64,000 nt of DNA from contig OU612073.1 in NCBI GenBank assembly GCA_914767715.1, positions 25,668,001-25,732,000 of the forward strand, given 5' to 3'. Position 1 is the stretch's first letter. The number at the start of each line of letters is the position of its first letter. Position numbers and translations under genes: made by a program. The DNA comes from Membranipora membranacea (Eukaryota; Bryozoa; Gymnolaemata; Cheilostomatida; Membraniporidae). Shown in pieces: positions 1 to 12,343 of this stretch. The notes below the pieces were generated by a model. The model saw nothing but the letters and a program-made list of their open reading frames with translations. It made no database searches and was not told the DNA's origin.

Positions 1-294
1 TCTCCACATCTAGTCTGATCACATTCTATAGATCGAGGATTCTGTCAGTGAACTCATACGTGGCTCCAAGTTGGTTTCCATACTTGTCAAAGGGGGACAA
101 GGAGAGACTTGAAGGGCTTGAGAAATTAAGTGTTGTCCGTAAATCTTGCCATCTATGTAGAATGTCATGATGAGCGGCTTGCGGCATTGAATTTAACAGA
201 ACATTTGATGCCCCAACTATTGTATTGTATTGCATGTGTATTTTGAACCATCTATCATTGCAATAACCATCACATTAGGCTTATGAGTTGTTGT
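1..294. other. Unassigned edge sequence
   Basis: A 69-codon minus-strand open frame (26-235, ending DKYGNQLGATYEFTDRILDL) reads like protein but has no recognised family and no clear splice sites. It may be an exon of a gene or another repeat remnant. Confidence 0.3.
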
Positions 295-565
295 GTCTCA
301 TAAGAAACTGATAAAGCTGTTCTTTCTCTTCTCAGTCCTACACTTTTCAGCTCTATTAATCATAGGTCTGCAAGAGGATGTTCTACAAGTGTTGAATCTT
401 ATACGACTAAAAGATCGATGGCTCGGATTGTTGCTAATCTTTTTAAAATAATTTTGTGACATAGAAAATAAAAACTCATTGACAGTAGTCAAGTTTAGAA
501 GTGATAACCGTTCTTCATAACATTCAATATCAGTATAAATAATCTTAGTGGCTGTCTTTTGTCAG
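295..565 (-). mobile_element. Non-LTR retrotransposon (LINE) C-terminal remnant
   Basis: The minus-strand translation runs TATKIIYTDIECYEERLSLL, then NLTTVNEFLFSMSQNYFKKI and a Cys/Arg-rich tail. This resembles the far C-terminal region of CR1/Rex-type LINE polyproteins and is close to the tail at 43531-44061, which has LNKFLFDISECHFSKI at the same place. It is a 5'-truncated, decayed copy. Confidence 0.6.
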
Positions 566-1333
566 TGTTCGACAATAAACTATGTCCATAATGTAGCAGA
601 GCACACCAACCATCCATTCCACCATTACCTACATTCAAACCCTGTCACATCACAAAACCCCGGCCCTCCCTTAATTCAACACAGCTCTTTGCGGAAAAAG
701 CCTTTTTTATAAATACACCTAACTACATCATTACCTTTTTTCTTATTGTTTCTTTTTTTGTTGTTGTTTACAAATACAATGGTCATATTTGCTCTTTGAT
801 TTGATCGGTGTTAAATATCATATATCAAAATTTCAAACTAAAAAAACCAAGAAGCATAGAAAAATATATCATAATTAAATAATAAATTACATAGCGCAAA
901 ATACTATTGCTGTTCGAAGCGCTTCTGTAGTCCTTATTATATGTTGTGCAGTAGCGTCCCGATTATCAATCTATCACAAATTCATTTGTAAAGTGACATT
1001 TATCATGTATATATCTGAGAGAGAGGGTCTTACGTTGATCGTAGAGAGGTGAGAACAATGCTCGATATCAGCTATAACATCTCATTTAGTCAGTAAATGA
1101 CCTTTGTGGTTGCCAATGTTTGATGACTGAATTGGAGTAATCATTTGCTTGTTTGAGGACAAAAGTGACAAATGCACACAACATGACACCATGTGCAAAA
1201 TGTAACAAAACTCTGCATAAAATGTGAAAACGTGCAAAACCCAACAACAATACAAAATTCCTTAACTATTGACCGCTTTCTGTTGCCATCATCGCTAGAA
1301 AATTGGAGTATGTGACGAGCAACATGACTGTCA
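566..1333. other. AT-rich non-coding stretch
   Basis: No gene recognised. A minus-strand open frame at 1141-1392 (with EITGARLSDCCNIFDSHVAR) follows a plausible acceptor and crosses into the 1.25-kb duplication. Its identity is unknown. Confidence 0.3.
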
Positions 1334-2038
1334 AAGATATTACAGCAATCGGATAGCCTTGCCCCAGTTATTTCACCTGCAATAACACGCAAAAAATATA
1401 TATGCTACTCAATGCTAATGTTGAAGTTGATATGTTTAGAGAATTATGAATAGTCATCAAAAAGTTAGGAATTCAGATTTTGTTTTGACTTTTGAGCTGC
1501 TGAAAATATCTTAAGATATCCAAAATACACAATGCTGCTATGTTATAGACAGCAAAATGTGTGGTGTATTCTTACTATGTATATTTTATCATAAAAACGA
1601 TAATGTATGTCCACCATAAAATCAATGAAGAGGTTCATTGATCAAGAGTCAACATAATAGCAGCTGTTAGCAAAGTGAAACTGATACATGTGTGTAACTA
1701 GCCTAGGCTAACTCTCTTGTGTAGGGGGTTTGTAACCCCACCCCAAACAGCCTCCCAAGGCTGTGTAAATATTCCTCATTTACCTTTAACTATGAATACC
1801 TTCAAGGATTGGTTGGGTCATTTTCATGTATGGGTGTGATTGGTTGGATCATTTCATGTAGGTGTCTGATTGGTTGGGTCATTTTCATGTAGGTGTCTGA
1901 TTGGTTGGGTCATTTTCATTTCCGGTTTTAGACTGATTTAATCTCCTTGCACCATTTTATATATATATGTCAAGGTCAACTTAAGGTTGTTTTCATACTC
2001 AGGTCATTTTCATTCTGGGTCATTTTCATTGTTTTCCT

Positions 2039-2534
2039 AAAGAACTCTACACAGCGCTTATTTAAATACAATGTAAAGAACTCTACACAGCGCTTATTTA
2101 AATACAATGTAAAGAACTCTACACAGCGCTTATTTAAATACAGTGTAAAGAACTCTACACAGCGCTTATTTAAATGCAATGTAAAGAACTCTACACAGCG
2201 CTTATTTAAATACAATGTAAAAAACTCTACACAGTGCTTATTTAAATACAATGTAAAGAACTCTACACAGCGCTTATTTAAATACAATGTAAAGAACTCT
2301 ACACAGCGCTTATTTAAATACAGTGTAAAGAACTCTACACAGCGCTTATTTAAATGCAATGTAAAGAACTCTACACAGCGCTTATTTAAATGCAATGTAA
2401 AAAACTCTACACAGTGCTTATTTAAATACAATGTAAAGAACTCTACACAGCGCTTATTTAAATGCAATGTAAAGAACTCTACACAGCGCTTATTTAAATA
2501 CAATGTAAAGAACTCTACACAGCGCTTATTTATC
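2039..2534. repeat. 36-bp minisatellite, 14 copies
   Basis: The unit contains AACTCTACACAGCGCTTATT and then TAAATACAATGTAA. Because 36 is a multiple of three and the unit lacks stops, both strands stay open and create artificial ORFs. Variants change a few positions, giving KYNV, KCNV or KYSV when translated. No sign of real coding: the frame begins without an ATG. Confidence 0.92.
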
Positions 2535-3287
2535 AATTTGTGTTTTGCCAATTAACTAAGGTAACTTCAGGTATTCAAGATATAAGATATTACAGCAATC
2601 GGATAGCCTTGCCCCAGTTATTTCACCTGCAATAACACGCAAAAAATATATATGCTACTCAATGCTAATGTTGAAGTTGATATGTTTAGAGAATTATGAA
2701 TAGTCATCAAAAAGTTAGGAATTCAGATTTTGTTTTGACTTTTGAGCTGCTGAAAATATCTTAAGATATCCAAAATACACAATGCTGCTATGTTATAGAC
2801 AGCAAAATGTGTGGTGTATTCTTACTATGTATATTTTATCATAAAAACGATAATGTATGTCCACCATAAAATCAATGAAGAGGTTCATTGATCAAGAGTC
2901 AACATAATAGCAGCTGTTAGCAAAGTGAAACTGATACATGTGTGTAACTAGCCTAGGCTAACTCTCTTGTGTAGGGGGTTTGTAACCCCACCCCAAACAG
3001 CCTCCCAAGGCTGTGTAAATATTCCTCATTTACCTTTAACTATGAATACCTTCAAGGATTGGTTGGGTCATTTTCATGTATGGGTGTGATTGGTTGGATC
3101 ATTTCATGTAGGTGTCTGATTGGTTGGGTCATTTTCATGTAGGTGTCTGATTGGTTGGGTCATTTTCATTTCCGGTTTTAGACTGATTTAATCTCCTTGC
3201 ACCATTTTATATATATATGTCAAGGTCAACTTAAGGTTGTTTTCATACTCAGGTCATTTTCATTCTGGGTCATTTTCATTGTTTTCC

Positions 3288-3640
3288 TAAAGAACTCTAC
3301 ACAGCGCTTATTTAAATACAATGTAAAGAACTCTACACAGCGCTTATTTAAATACAGTGTAAAGAACTCTACACAGCGCTTATTTAAATGCAATGTAAAA
3401 AACTCTACACAGTGCTTATTTAAATACAATGTAAAAAACTCTACACAGCGCTTATTTAAATACAATGTAAAGAACTCTACACAGCGCTTATTTAAATACA
3501 ATGTAAAGAACTCTACACAGCGCTTATTTAAATGCAATGTAAAGAACTCTACACAGCGCTTATTTAAATGCAATGTAAAGAACTCTACACAGCGCTTATT
3601 TAAATACAATGTAAAGAACTCTACACAGCGCTTATTTATC
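3288..3640. repeat. 36-bp minisatellite, 10 copies (second duplicate)
   Basis: Same unit as the array in the first copy of the 1.25-kb duplication. The unit order differs by loss or gain of four units. Confidence 0.92.
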
Positions 3641-3685
3641 AATTTGTGTTTTGCCAATTAACTAAGGTAACTTCAGGTATTCAAG

Positions 3686-4727
3686 CGAACCATTTCTTAA
3701 ATACAGCAAACATGGAGCAAGAGCGTAATATATATATATATATATATATAACATATTACTGAAGATATCCGTGGATTTACTAGATGTCAATGATGTATTT
3801 TATTCTGTGTGGCATACCTGATTTGGTAGTTCTTAGAGGTTTTTTCCATCCCCTCCCTAGTTCCCTTTTACCTCCCTTTTTCCAGCTTCCTTCACCCAGA
3901 GAGTTGTTTAAGCTTTTTTTGCAATGGAAAAACTATGTTTTCCTACCTACGCAGTACATTTACCCATGCAATTGCTTATTATCTTTACCTAGCCTAACAC
4001 TATCGTTAAGGCTGTACTCCGGGTTGAGAGTTCTTCCGCGTAGACCTCTTGTCATGTATGCGAGTGTGTGGTGTCAGAAAACAGCAATCTTCAGGTTGTG
4101 CATAGTACAGTCTGCTGCTGACCTTCTCACCCTGCTGCCTTAGGTCAACAATAACACAGGATAGGATAGCTTACCAATATTAAAGGTAGATTTAGGAGTC
4201 TGAAATCCAGTCAGTATCTGAATTTAATTTCATCGTTGATTTTTAGGAGTTATGCCGCCATTCTCCATGTCAGGACAATTCCGAATTTTAGTTAGATATT
4301 TGGACCAAAAGAAATGTGCTATCCCATAGCCTGTCTTGTCAAGCCTGTCAAGACAGGCTAGCTATCCCCAGCGCCCAAGAGGCAAACCCGAAATTTAAAG
4401 ATTTACCGACACCACTTCAGCTTTGGGAATTCTGGTTATGGGTACTTTTGAAACTCTCTCATTCACACATTAAATTGTATTGTCACATTCTCTCAACGTT
4501 GATCAAAGCTTGGGTGGTGTCCTCTATTACACTAGTAGAGGAATTATTTTGTTGAATAAACTCAAGCTGCAAGATTCTCAAAAGTTCTGAGCATGATGAT
4601 AATGATTGAGGGTAGCGGTCTTCCCTCCTATAAACTATAGCTTCATAAATATAAATAATGATTGTGTTGTCATGATTAGGCCTGTCATATAATTATCTAC
4701 CATTAAGCACAGCACGGCAGGCTCACT
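3686..4727. other. Non-coding stretch with (TA)n and a short hairpin
   Basis: Holds a (TA)n run near 3729-3751 and an 11-bp-stem hairpin at about 4329-4360 (AGCCTGTCTTG paired with CAAGACAGGCT). Open frames at 3784-4143 and 4316-4555 resemble nothing I know. Confidence 0.35.
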
Positions 4728-5165
4728 AAGATAAGATAAGATTTATTGGTTACACAACATCAATGATGAGGTAAAACTAGTATGGTATGAAGGCTGCGTC
4801 ATTTAAAATGCGAATACTGTTCGGCACAAAGCTGTTAAAAAAGCGTACAGTTCGCGATTTGCTACAAATAAAATAGTTCCTATGGCTCACATAACAGTGG
4901 TTTAAAATATGATCTGGGTCTCTATAAAAATCTGCTGCGGTTCTAAAATGCGTTGAGTGACTAGTTCCTTAATATCACAGTTGAATTTAGCACGGGTAAA
5001 GGGTTTGGGCAGCATGTTACAATCACCTTCGGTACATGAATAAAACCATAGCTCAGCATTGTACATAAGATTAGGTAAAATCAGAGTCTGGGTAAAATGC
5101 TGACACTGCTCATAGGACGGATTAAATGATTTAAATTTGAGGGCATTAATAGAGCTACACTACTC
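4728..5165 (-). mobile_element. LINE 3'-terminal remnant
   Basis: Minus strand, with frame changes: FNPSYEQCQHFTQTLILPNL, MYNAELWFYSCTEGD, LPKPFTRAKFNCDIKELV, then FFNSFVPNSIRILND. This is the C-terminal region of a non-LTR retrotransposon polyprotein. It ends in a GATAA-type tail repeat near 4728-4745, marking the 3' end. Confidence 0.7.
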
Positions 5166-7291
5166 CTCCTGGATTTATAACTAGAGGATAGCACCAACCT
5201 TAGGGTCGGTTCCAATATTTGTCTATACCTAACTGAAGAAGTGAGATTACTACTTCATCTATGTTAGGTTTCAATGTTAACGCGTGAACTTGATTTAACC
5301 TAAACTGAAATCCAGTGTAAGATCATCACCATTAGAGGCTGCTATTAGACAACATTGTTGTGTTTTCTTCATTGCAGTGAAAGGAAGCAAAAGATCAATT
5401 TCCATTCAAGGCATTTTATTTGGTATAACCATTGTAACTTATACAAAAAATATGTTAGTTAAAATGCAAAATAAATGGCCAAATATCACGGCCTTGACTG
5501 CTAGAAATGGTAACCGAAAACACTGCGACCCAGAATAAATTAAAAGGAATATAGTGAAATTTTTAGCCTTTGTGAAAACTATAACAGACAGAAATCAGAG
5601 AGAAGACAACATTTTGTGTTTTGAGATAGTACTCTGATGATTAATACTTTCCTTTTAGTGGATTTTTGTTTCAGTGTTATATCACTACATCATATATAAA
5701 CAATGACATTCTACAATAAAATCGAGATGACTTTGAATCTAGTATATGCAATGAGCGTTGTTCTTTATGCAAAAATATTCTGCCACATAGTAAGGAAGGT
5801 CAATGGTTTGGGTGGGAAGGTGGCCAGTAAGTAAGACACTGACGAGTATCTAGTCAATAAATATGGTCAGGACTATTACTTTATCGCTTTCAAGGCTTTA
5901 TGCTTATCAGCTTATACTGAGTAATCAAACAAGGTCAAGGAACCGGCTCCATGTCATTTAAGTTATCTCCCATACCGAAAAAGAAGCTAACTCGGCTATA
6001 CAAGAAGCAGCAATTTCGGTTTAGATTGCCTTGTTCTCTTGAACAAGACAATTCATACAAAATGTCTCAACCAGAAAAAAACACATTTTCTTCCTAAATG
6101 TTCATTTTTTATTCTCCCTAATTATATAACAACAATACGAATGGTGTGAGATTGAATATATTTTATATGTTAGAATCATAAAGATATACAGTTCAGAGTT
6201 GATTGGTAATGAAAACATAAGTTGTGTTATAAAAGGATTGGGGAACATAGTACCCCTGCAGTTTTGGTGAACAAATCACCACCGCGCTAAGATTCAGATT
6301 CAGATATAGTTTAGTGGTATTTTACCACTCCAGAAGTGGACTGTAGCCCACAGCACATTTTTTCTAGGGTCGCAGGCCCTTACCAGCATTTCTAGGTTCC
6401 CAACCTTGACCAGCGCAGAGAATAATTTGGGTCTTCAGACCCGAGCAGAGCATGCCAGCCAAAAGCTTGCATTTTTCGATATGAGTTGCATGTCACACCA
6501 AAAATGTATTCTCTAAATATTCTGTTCCTTCATCATGTTTATATTTTATGATCAGTACCCAAAGGCAAATAAGATCATGTTTTACATGCTTGTTAGAGTA
6601 TGGAGTATCAAAGGTTAAAAAGTGATAAAAATTGGAGTATTCACTTAATGAAGGGTGGAATGAAGAACCACTTGGGAGTAGCTGGCAAAGATAAAACGTA
6701 AAATTACAAACTGGTGCTTGAGGCTCTGAGGCTACGATGACCAGGGCCATCTGTTGATTATGGAATAGAATGGAGACCAGCGCCGCAGGGGCGCCACAGA
6801 CACCGATCTTAGATAGTACGAAGGACAATCACTGAAATTACTAATTCAAGGAATCTCCAATACTGGTATAACTTTTATTTTCAAGTGTCATACAACATTT
6901 CATTATTTTACCCGTTATAATATTTATAAAAGTTATACAGAAAACAATTATACTGCATGATTGTATTTATTTTATATTCTTGAATAATTAGTCTTTCATC
7001 TTTGCCTGCAAAAGGGGGCATTTTATATTTTTTTGTGTATTATTTTATCATTATAACATATAACACCAGATCATGCCTCAGGAATCGTCTTTGGTTGTTT
7101 CTAGGCTGCATCATGGCAACCGTGACCAGATATTAAAATGTTTCTTATTCAGAAATTAACGCCGTAACCCTAAACTCATACTGCTGACTACACATCATGT
7201 CTCATCATTCCTCAATACAGTTCAGATTATACAAAGTAAGTCAGCAGATACTTAGTATCCTGAATCAGCAAAATTAGTTAGTATATAATGT
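5166..7291. other. Non-coding stretch; possible retroelement tail at about 6289-6470
   Basis: AT-rich, with no supported gene. The segment 6289-6470 begins with ATTCAGATTCAGAT and has a more GC-rich body; on the minus strand it would be a retroelement 3' end with an (ATCTGA)n tail. That is suggestive only. Confidence 0.3.
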
Positions 7292-7297
7292 TTTATT
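7292..7297 (-). terminator. Poly(A) signal of the 97-aa peptide gene
   Basis: AATAAA on the minus strand 79 nt after the TAA stop at 7376, which supports 7490-7376 being a terminal exon. Confidence 0.55.
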
Positions 7298-7375
7298 AAT
7301 TAGTAATAAATGAGACAAATACATAGGATTTGCTAGTGGAGATTAGTATGCTGTGTCTGTGAATCTTGAGTATAT

Positions 7376-8253
7376 TTATCGATATCCAAACCCTATGACA
7401 GGGAAGCAGACAGGATACTTAGTGTCATAATCTCTGGGCATCTCCTTGTTAAATTTCTCTGATAACGACTTCAGCATCTCATGTTCCATCCTACAATGTG
7501 ATAAACAAGGATATCGTCGATTCAAGGAATAAATTGTGTCCAAAAACTACAATGTCACTTTCAGGGACCGGTAATATGGTTCGTCTATCCGGCGATAGAC
7601 TCTCAGCTGATTTTGGCTGTGTGGAAGTAATAATTGTTTTGATTTGGTTTCATTTTATTGGGTGGGAACCAGGGCGTAAAAGTGGATATGCTGAATCCTG
7701 AGGATAGACAGATTGTTTAGTAGGAATCTGTCCGTGTTTACTGATTTCCGGTTATTTACAATAAATAATTGAAATTCACACAATATCAACAACGGACATG
7801 AGTAAGCCAAGAGTTTCATTCCTTACCTTCCCTTCCTCCACACAAAAATAGTAATTCTTGGTACACACTAACAACACAAGTAAAGCCTGGTTCACACACA
7901 ACACAAGTAAGGCCTGGTTCACACACAACACAAGTAAAGCCTGGTACTCACACAACACAAGTAAAGCCTAGTACTCTCACAACACAATTTAAGCCGGGTA
8001 CTCACACAACACAATTTAAGCCGGGTACTCACACAACACAATTTAAGCCGGGTACTCGCACAACACAATTAAAGCCGGGTACTCACACAACACAAGTAAA
8101 GCCGGGTACTCACACAACACAAGTAAAGCCTGGATAGCACTCCTCGTTCACTCTGTCACACGGTTTGAGTATCAGATCCATTGGATCCTTGTAGGCTTGT
8201 GTACTATAGAATAGTATAACTAGGGTAACTGTGAGTGTGATAGAAGAAGTCAT
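7376..8253 (-). CDS. Small secreted Cys-containing peptide (97 aa, 3 exons)
   Basis: Exons 8253-8116, 7867-7827 and 7490-7376 join in phase to 294 nt. MTSSITLTVTLVILFYSTQA is a clear signal peptide. The mature part starts YKDPMDLILKPC, continues NEECYPGFTCV-CVPRI, and ends PVCFPVIGFGYR. Five cysteines are visible, four of them clustered (C-x6-C-x5-C-x-C). I do not recognise the family. Exon 1 and the long exon-3 frame are convincing. The 41-nt middle exon and the donor GTGTGA are less certain, because a 27-bp minisatellite copies the exon-1 end and donor many times through intron 1. An AATAAA follows the stop. The next gene starts 1.6 kb away in the opposite direction. Confidence 0.55.
7866..8130. 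repeat. 26-27-bp minisatellite containing a copied 5' splice site
   Basis: About ten units of CACAACACAAGTAAAGCC plus GGGTACTCA. Read on the minus strand each unit reproduces the last bases of exon 1 of the 97-aa peptide gene and its donor (CTTTACTTGTGTT|GTGTGAG). The array occupies the whole start of intron 1. Confidence 0.85.
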
Positions 8254-9786
8254 GATGCTCAGTGGAAGGTCCAAATTGGAATGTGAGTTATACATCGCTA
8301 ACATCGTCGTGTCCGTAGTTCATGATCGGTTACATAATTACATATGGCTAGGTTCTCATCATCTGGGCGTTATGAAACCATCTATTCTACTAATAAACCT
8401 TAGCGTCGTGTTGATCGATGACGCTTCCTCTTAGGTTAATTTCATCTCGCTGTATCAAAGCTTTACTGAACAAGGGGCTGCAACTTGAGGTGATAACTCC
8501 CGAAAGAATTCAGAAATAAAATGTGAGGAAGAATATTACAAAACCAAGGGCTCATCAGTGAAGAGAGCAGGAAAATATATTTTTATATTTATAAGCTAGA
8601 GTAAAAGCATCAATTATAATTGACGACTTTAAAAGTATTATTTATATATATATATTTTATAGGTTTGTTTTTACCATCTAACTGCACAGATTATTGTTCA
8701 TGCCCTTATTGTTATCAGGGACCTCCCTGCTGTGATAGACCCATTAGTCATGCCTTGAGGATTATTATTTGTGATTAATATGAGTTAAATTACTTATTTT
8801 TAAGAGCATTTCAACTTATTTCAATTTTACTTTGTCATAATTATCATCAGGACGTAGATAAGGATTACCTTGAGCCTCTTAGTGTGTGGTCACTGAACAA
8901 AGGTGTTATTTAGAGCACAGATGACATCACACAAAGAAGTTGATTCTATTAGTAGCATACTTCAAATTTTTGGGACAAACTTTGGACGGTTAGACATGAT
9001 TGAAATTCTGCGGACCTGCAAACTCAATCAGTGAGCAAACAAATTCATACTTCTTAAGAATGCTGAAAAGTTATATGGATAACACCTATGTTTGAGCAGA
9101 TTTCAGAGTTTGGGATTCTAGCAAAGCCGAATCTTCTGCTTTGTCAAGAAGTTAGAGTTAGAGTCATTTATAGTTTTGTTGATTACACTTGTGACCACCC
9201 CTCTTTATTCTAACTCCTCGGGCTGATGTAATGCACAAAAAACCGCTGGAGTTGGGGCAATTTTGATTCTGATGTCATCATAGTATGTCAATGTTGAAAA
9301 AATACAGTACACTTGATCAACATGACAAAAATTTTTCATGCAACCACATAATTTCTATTTTCAACTTTTATCATCTTGATAGAGCAAAAAACCTTCTTAT
9401 ATGTCAAAATAGTTATTCTTAAAGCTTATCTTCAGAAGTAATTAAGATTAAGAAATGCAAAACAGAAATTGGTTCTGTTGAAATTAGATTGTTTTTTGTT
9501 TCTCATAAGTTCTCTAATACTTGTCACGTACAGTCAGATTATGACCATACAGCCATTGTTCATGGGATTACCCTGCTAAGCGCTAAAGAACAAACAAGGG
9601 ATTAATGTCTACCCACAATGTGGCAACAAGTGAGATAAATACTATTTCTGTAAATACGAGGATATTCTTAAATTAAAATAGAGATTTACATTCCTCTGTA
9701 AGATTGACATTCCTGAGTGAGTGGTGCTGATACTGTGAGCTGGGCCTATGAGCTGGTCGTCGTATATCCGGCTGATACTTTGTATC
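8254..9786. other. Shared upstream region of the two divergent peptide genes
   Basis: 1.5 kb of AT-rich non-coding sequence between two divergently transcribed secreted-peptide genes. It would contain both promoters. Only the TATA box of the plus-strand gene is clear. Confidence 0.5.
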
Positions 9787-9794
9787 TATAAATA
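9787..9794 (+). promoter_or_regulatory. TATA box of the 129-aa Cys-rich peptide gene
   Basis: TATAAATA upstream of the ATG at 9901. A start site near 9817 would give an 84-nt 5' UTR without introns. Confidence 0.7.
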
Positions 9795-9900
9795 CAAGAG
9801 TTGTTTAACAGGTTAATCATTCATCACTCAGAAGCAGAGTGATTTAGTCGTATATCTCAAATAAAGGAGACAAATCTGATCATCAAGAGTAATCAACAGT

Positions 9901-11232
9901 ATGGCTATTATTATTACTAGGTAAGACATATATAACTGTTAGTACATATTCTAATTTGTTGTATTTGTCGATCTCATTGTGAAGGCATTCTGATCATTTA
10001 GCATCTACTTCCTGTTTCATACGATTGAGCCTGAGATGTATTACTGTTATAATCTGAACAAGCAGACATTTGGGTTCATAAGAATTAACTTTGAGTGCTT
10101 TAACTAAATGACCATCCCAATCTAATAAAGCAATGCAGTCCTCCCAGAGGTTTTACTGCTTTAACAGGTCCTCATTTTGATGAAAACCCCAAACATACTT
10201 TCAATAGCATACTGGAATAAGCGAGTGCAATGAGTCATGTAGGTTAAGAATTTTTATCTTAAAATCAAAAGGTTTGTTAAAGCTCAGGAAATCTTTAATA
10301 TACGTTTTTGTGCTTTCAGACAGTATGTTGGTTTGATTGTTGGACTAGGACTCGTTTTTGCTTTTTTATGCAAAGCACAAACTCCAGACCATCATAGTAA
10401 GTTTATTTATCTTATATGTTAAGCCCTTGACCTTGCGTGTATGTGTAAGATTCAATATAAATGTATGTTATAGCGTTCCACAATATGTCAGGTCTTTAAA
10501 CGATTTAAAGGCATTCAGACATTCATTCATTTCATGTCTAAGACATAATCATTTTTCAGTATTCAGCCCAACGGTCTATGGCTTCCATTTTTTCTTCTTT
10601 AATCTTAATTTAATTTTGTTTGCATGCTCTGGCACATTTGGGAGAAAATCATTTCGATGATAAAGATTGGTGTCAATAAATTTTTACAAAATATATAATA
10701 ATATATTTGGTTTCAACTAACCAAGTGAAAATTGTAAATTGTTTTCTGCAAAGACATCGAAAAGACTTAAAATTGCTCAGCAAATATCACTTGGTTTGAT
10801 GAAACATACAAGTCATTTCCTTGCAACAATTTGGACCTTCAATAAGGTCATACATTAATACAATAAAATAATTCGTATACAACAAGATTTAAAATAAAAA
10901 CAATACAATAATACTTGTGTGTATATTTTGTTTTTGCAGAGCTAAGGACAGTTAGAAAGTGTCGAAAATACCGAACTTCTGTTACGCTAGATAAACTTCC
11001 AGCTGATCCTAATAGCTGCCAACAACTCAGGCGGAGACCAGATATGTACTGCTGCCCACCTGTGTGTGGAGGACTGGAGAGATTCCACCGCAGGCGACCA
11101 GAACCTGCTGAGAGATATATCTGTGAGAGGAGATTTACTATTGGATGGTGCTGTAAGAGTAAAATTATAATACCGACTGAGATGCCTATTCAAAGATTAA
11201 ACAAGGAAGACGGAACAGGGGCGGCGAAGTGA
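9901..11232 (+). CDS. Secreted Arg- and Cys-rich peptide (129 aa, 3 exons, complete)
   Basis: Exons 9901-9920, 10320-10396 and 10940-11232 have GT-AG borders and consistent phases (390 nt with stop). The start MAIIITRQYVGLIVG with a Val/Leu/Phe-rich core ending CKAQ is a signal peptide. The mature chain has eight cysteines in the order C, C, CC, C, C, CC (VRKC, NSC, MYCCPPVC, YIC, GWCC), separated by Arg-rich segments (RRRP, FHRRRPEP). That pattern suggests a disulfide-stabilised cationic peptide such as an antimicrobial or signalling molecule. I do not recognise a named family, and function is inference only. A TATA box lies 107-114 nt upstream of the ATG and AATAAA 121 nt after the stop, so the gene looks intact. 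Confidence 0.82.
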
Positions 11233-11352
11233 ATACACGGGAGCATGATTATTACATCGCTTAGACGCTGTACCATATTAGGGCTAAGTGTGATTTACTT
11301 TATGCTATGTACTGATGTTTCAGGAAATATGTGGCTGTGGTCTCATGCAATC

Positions 11353-11358
11353 AATAAA
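11353..11358 (+). terminator. Poly(A) signal of the 129-aa Cys-rich peptide gene
   Basis: AATAAA 121 nt beyond the TGA stop, in an otherwise non-coding stretch. Confidence 0.7.
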
Positions 11359-11824
11359 TGATAACTGTATGGTACAAGGCTATTGGATTGGTGAGAGGTT
11401 TGGAACGTCTTGAATATAATCATGTTTTTGCAGAAAACTCAGGTTCATAGTTTATGAGAGATCAAAAGATATCTTAAAACCATGATAATATGAGTGTAAA
11501 ATTGTGAGTTCTTGTCCAATGCTTGAAATATATTGGGAAATTTTTCTGATTGCAGGAATGTTTTTACTATTTTCCTTTAATTTAAACACTAGTAAACACT
11601 TTTTAATCATGTGTAACATAAAGAACAAAAATCAATTAAGATGTTAATAACAGTAAGATCTCCCTTCAAGATCACACCCTATATTATGCAACTAATGTCA
11701 TATCATGTGGTAATTCTTAGGTTTCTAAGTTTGACATATAATTTCTGTTCGAGTTGATACTTGATATAACATACTGTGTTTATTTTACACACATGTCGTC
11801 ACATGACACTCAGGGCTGCCACTT

Positions 11825-12343
11825 CAATAGACAGTTTTCTGAGCTCTGATTTAGGCCTCAATTCGGAGTTGTCCTCTCTCCAGTTTGGTACTTTTAACCC
11901 ACGCCGCATAGGAAAAGCGTGCTGAAAAGAGGGTTATCTTGATAACCGCTTATAATAGGATAAAAAAAGATTTTTGATTCAGAATCTGCAGCATTGAAAA
12001 CTCATATGAACATAGTTTGGGAAATAATTTTAGTATTTGGATAGTCAATTATAGCATTTTCTGCCTGTTTTGCGGACAATTTGGCAGAATTTTTCATGAG
12101 TTTCGTCACTAAAATTAAGATTTATCAACATTCAAGCCTCCAATGATTTGGAAACCCTGTCTCACAGGGTTTTCAATTGCGCAGAGTCTGAATAAAAACT
12201 CATTTTTATCTTAACATAAGCGGTTTTCAAAATAACCCTCTTTCAGCAGGTTTTTCCTATGCGGCATGGGTTAAAAGTACCAAACTGGAGAAAGGACAAC
12301 TCCGGATTGAGGCATAAATAAGAGCTCAGAAAACTGTCTATTG
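11825..12343. mobile_element. MITE with ~125-bp terminal inverted repeats
   Basis: The left end starts CAATAGACAGTTTTCTGAGC and the right end is its reverse complement. The arms continue imperfectly paired for about 125 bp, including the CCAGTTTGGTACTTTTAACC segment and the GAGGGTTAT segment. There is no coding capacity. Target duplication is unclear. Confidence 0.82.

Larger units (their letters stand above)
1334..3685. repeat. 1.25-kb tandem duplication (copies 1334-2579 and 2584-3685)
   Basis: The two copies begin AAGATATTACAGC and end GGTATTCAAG. Read side by side they look essentially identical outside the minisatellite. Copy 1 is longer by 144 bp, exactly four 36-bp minisatellite units. 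Each copy also holds about four ~30-bp units with TTGGTTGGGTCATTTTCAT (1805-1920 and 3055-3170). The near-identity suggests a recent event or an assembly artefact. Confidence 0.9.

Noticed and set aside
1947-2555. Open frames of about 200 codons on both strands
   Set aside because: They are made by a stop-free 36-bp tandem repeat, are open on both strands, and the frame begins with TTG rather than ATG.
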